Source: Planctomycetota bacterium (GTDB taxonomy: Bacteria; Planctomycetota; B15-G4; SIAN01). From it: a stretch of 64,000 nucleotides of DNA. The translations under genes were made by a program, and so were the position numbers. Shown piece after piece: positions 62,875-64,000 of the stretch. The notes under the pieces are model-generated. The model saw only the letters and a program-made list of their open reading frames with translations. It had not been told where the DNA came from and made no database searches. Location of the stretch: NCBI GenBank assembly GCA_028289345.1, contig JANQQL010000024.1:62001-126000 (forward strand), in the 5' to 3' direction. Numbering within the stretch: the stretch's first letter is position 1; each line of letters begins with the position of its first letter.

Positions 62875-63023
62875 CTGACCGGCGCGATGCCAATTCCCAA
62901 GGTTGAATCATTCCCCTTGGCCGGCGGAAACTTCCCGCCCCAAGCGGAATCAGGACGGCGTGTGTTGCGCGTCGGGTCGATGGAAGCGAGTTCCGTGGAC
63001 CCGACGCTTCGTCGACCCACGAG

Positions 63024-64000
63024 TCAAGGCACCACCAGCGTCGCCGGATCCGTGACCAGCACTCGACCGCTGAGCGTGAAGGTGACATCCGAAACGTCGA
63101 TGCTTACCGCCGACAGTCCACCCGGCACCACTCCCGGCTGATCCCAACGGCCCTCCGCGTCCAGCGGATGACCCATCAGAATCGCCCAAGTAAGCACCCC
63201 ATTCACCCCGGTGACGACGAAGAATCCCCGACGCGATGGCTGAGCTCCCCGAACGCTCAACGTGAACGGATCGTGGGGGAGATAACTGGGCGCGTCCAAG
63301 CGAACTTGAACCTCGGACCCTTCGTGGACAGCGATCGATGCAAGCTGGGACTGGCCCGCTACTTGTTGGGTGACGAGAGTGCCAGGGTTGGTCAAGCTGG
63401 TGAACGCGAGGTCGGCTCCGGTGGCGAAATAGACGCGGTCGAGGTAGGCGCTCACTGCCAACGCCCGGTCTCTGAGAGGCACGGGGCTGGCAAAGAACAA
63501 TTGGCTCGTACCGCTTCCATCGGAGGGACGCCGGTAGATGTTGTCGCCCTCGATCCAGTAAAGCATGCCGCCGGATCGGTCGAGAGCCGTGGCTTGGGCC
63601 TGGGTCGGTGTGGTGAAGAGGTTCTGGAGGCCACTGCCGTCCCGGTTGCCGCATCGCCATCCCTGGTACCAGATGTCATACCAGTAGATTCTGCCGGCAA
63701 CCGAATCCACGTGGATGGACCGCGGCGCGATCGCGGGAGTCATGTCTCCGGTCGAAACCACGACCTGAGCGTTGGACCCATCCATGTCGCAGTAGCCGAA
63801 ACGCGCACTGTTGTTGCTGTACCAGTAGATCCGTCCGCCGGCCAGGTCGAGGGACACGGACTGGGGCGAGAAGGCGAACGGCGGATTGGACAGGATGGTC
63901 CGGCGATCTGTCCCGTTGTAGTTCACCCGTTCGATGGTGCCTTGATACGCGTAGTAGATCTGGCACTCCACCGGATCAACGTCCATCCCTTGGTAGGCGA
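63024..64000 (-). CDS. YWTD/LDL-receptor-like beta-propeller protein, 5' end cut off by window
   Basis: The frame stays open to the window end (64000), so the gene starts beyond it; about 325 C-terminal residues are seen. Repeats of the form I-Y-Y-A-Y-Q-G-T-I-E-R, RIYWYSNNSARFGYCDMDGS, RIYWYDIWYQGWRCGNRDGS and MLYWIEGDNIYRRPSDGSG are YWTD-type propeller blades (LDL-receptor B or DUF5050-like). The last 110 residues are a separate beta-rich domain with no sorting tail or anchor (ends VTDPATLVVP). It is convergent with the PQQ gene, with a gap of about 150 bp. Such propellers usually bind proteins or carbohydrates outside the cell. Confidence 0.75.
   Translation of the reverse strand, partial: AYQGMDVDPVECQIYYAYQGTIERVNYNGTDRRTILSNPPFAFSPQSVSLDLAGGRIYWYSNNSARFGYCDMDGSNAQVVVSTGDMTPAIAPRSIHVDSVAGRIYWYDIWYQGWRCGNRDGSGLQNLFTTPTQAQATALDRSGGMLYWIEGDNIYRRPSDGSGTSQLFFASPVPLRDRALAVSAYLDRVYFATGADLAFTSLTNPGTLVTQQVAGQSQLASIAVHEGSEVQVRLDAPSYLPHDPFTLSVRGAQPSRRGFFVVTGVNGVLTWAILMGHPLDAEGRWDQPGVVPGGLSAVSIDVSDVTFTLSGRVLVTDPATLVVP

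Overview
The window is high-GC bacterial DNA, most likely from a member of the Planctomycetota or a close relative. This is inferred from gene content: a Hanks kinase with a C-terminal TPR-like region, a BlaI/M56 pair, two PQQ-propeller secreted proteins with a W/R-rich start, tandem TRL-like lipoproteins, a sigma/anti-sigma operon feeding a protein of repeated carboxypeptidase-regulatory domains, and few metabolic operons. No rRNA or marker gene confirms the phylum.

Region 1 (1-30140) and region 3 (48834-64000) look like ordinary chromosome. Region 1 carries an HI0933-type flavoprotein (cut by the window edge), a secreted anchor-type protein, the kinase, a DUF481 outer-membrane protein, an MscS channel with a very clear terminator, two TRL lipoproteins, a serine hydrolase, a sugar-nucleotidyltransferase, a Uma2-type protein, a 14-repeat FG-GAP lipoprotein, a YHS protein, the BlaI/M56 sensor pair with a clear double operator, a PQQ propeller and a 1808-residue Rhs protein. 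A dispersed repeat of about 140 bp occurs three times (4977, 12498, 13695). Region 3 carries a serine hydrolase with TPRs, the sigma/anti-sigma/CnaB-like operon, an M1 aminopeptidase, an iron-type alcohol dehydrogenase, a second PQQ propeller and a partial YWTD-like propeller.

Region 2 (30173-48833) is an integrated element of 18.7 kb. Its ends are a perfect 47-bp direct repeat; the left copy is the 3' part of an intact tRNA-Val(TAC) gene. A tyrosine recombinase lies next to the tRNA, and CGTTGTTA motifs at both ends look like integrase arm sites. The right third reads leftward as one module: three small AlpA/excisionase-like HTH genes overlapping by 4 bp each, a primase/VapE-type replication protein, a cluster of GTAACCCC-type iterons that could be an origin, and a terminase-small-subunit-like gene. 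No capsid, tail, portal or large terminase gene is present, so the layout fits a phage satellite (PICI-like) better than a prophage.

The left two thirds of the island is defence cargo: a complete type I restriction-modification operon (hsdM-hsdS-AbiC-like-hsdR, all genes overlapping), then a two-gene unit made of a small single-pass membrane protein overlapping a 1109-residue protein. That large protein joins a caspase-like peptidase, a Schlafen/RecG-like HATPase_c_4 region, a trypsin-like peptidase and a STAND NTPase, each with its catalytic motifs visible. It ends just after the winged-helix part, where relatives normally continue into TPR sensors. This two-protease STAND unit on a satellite-like island is the most interesting content of the window.
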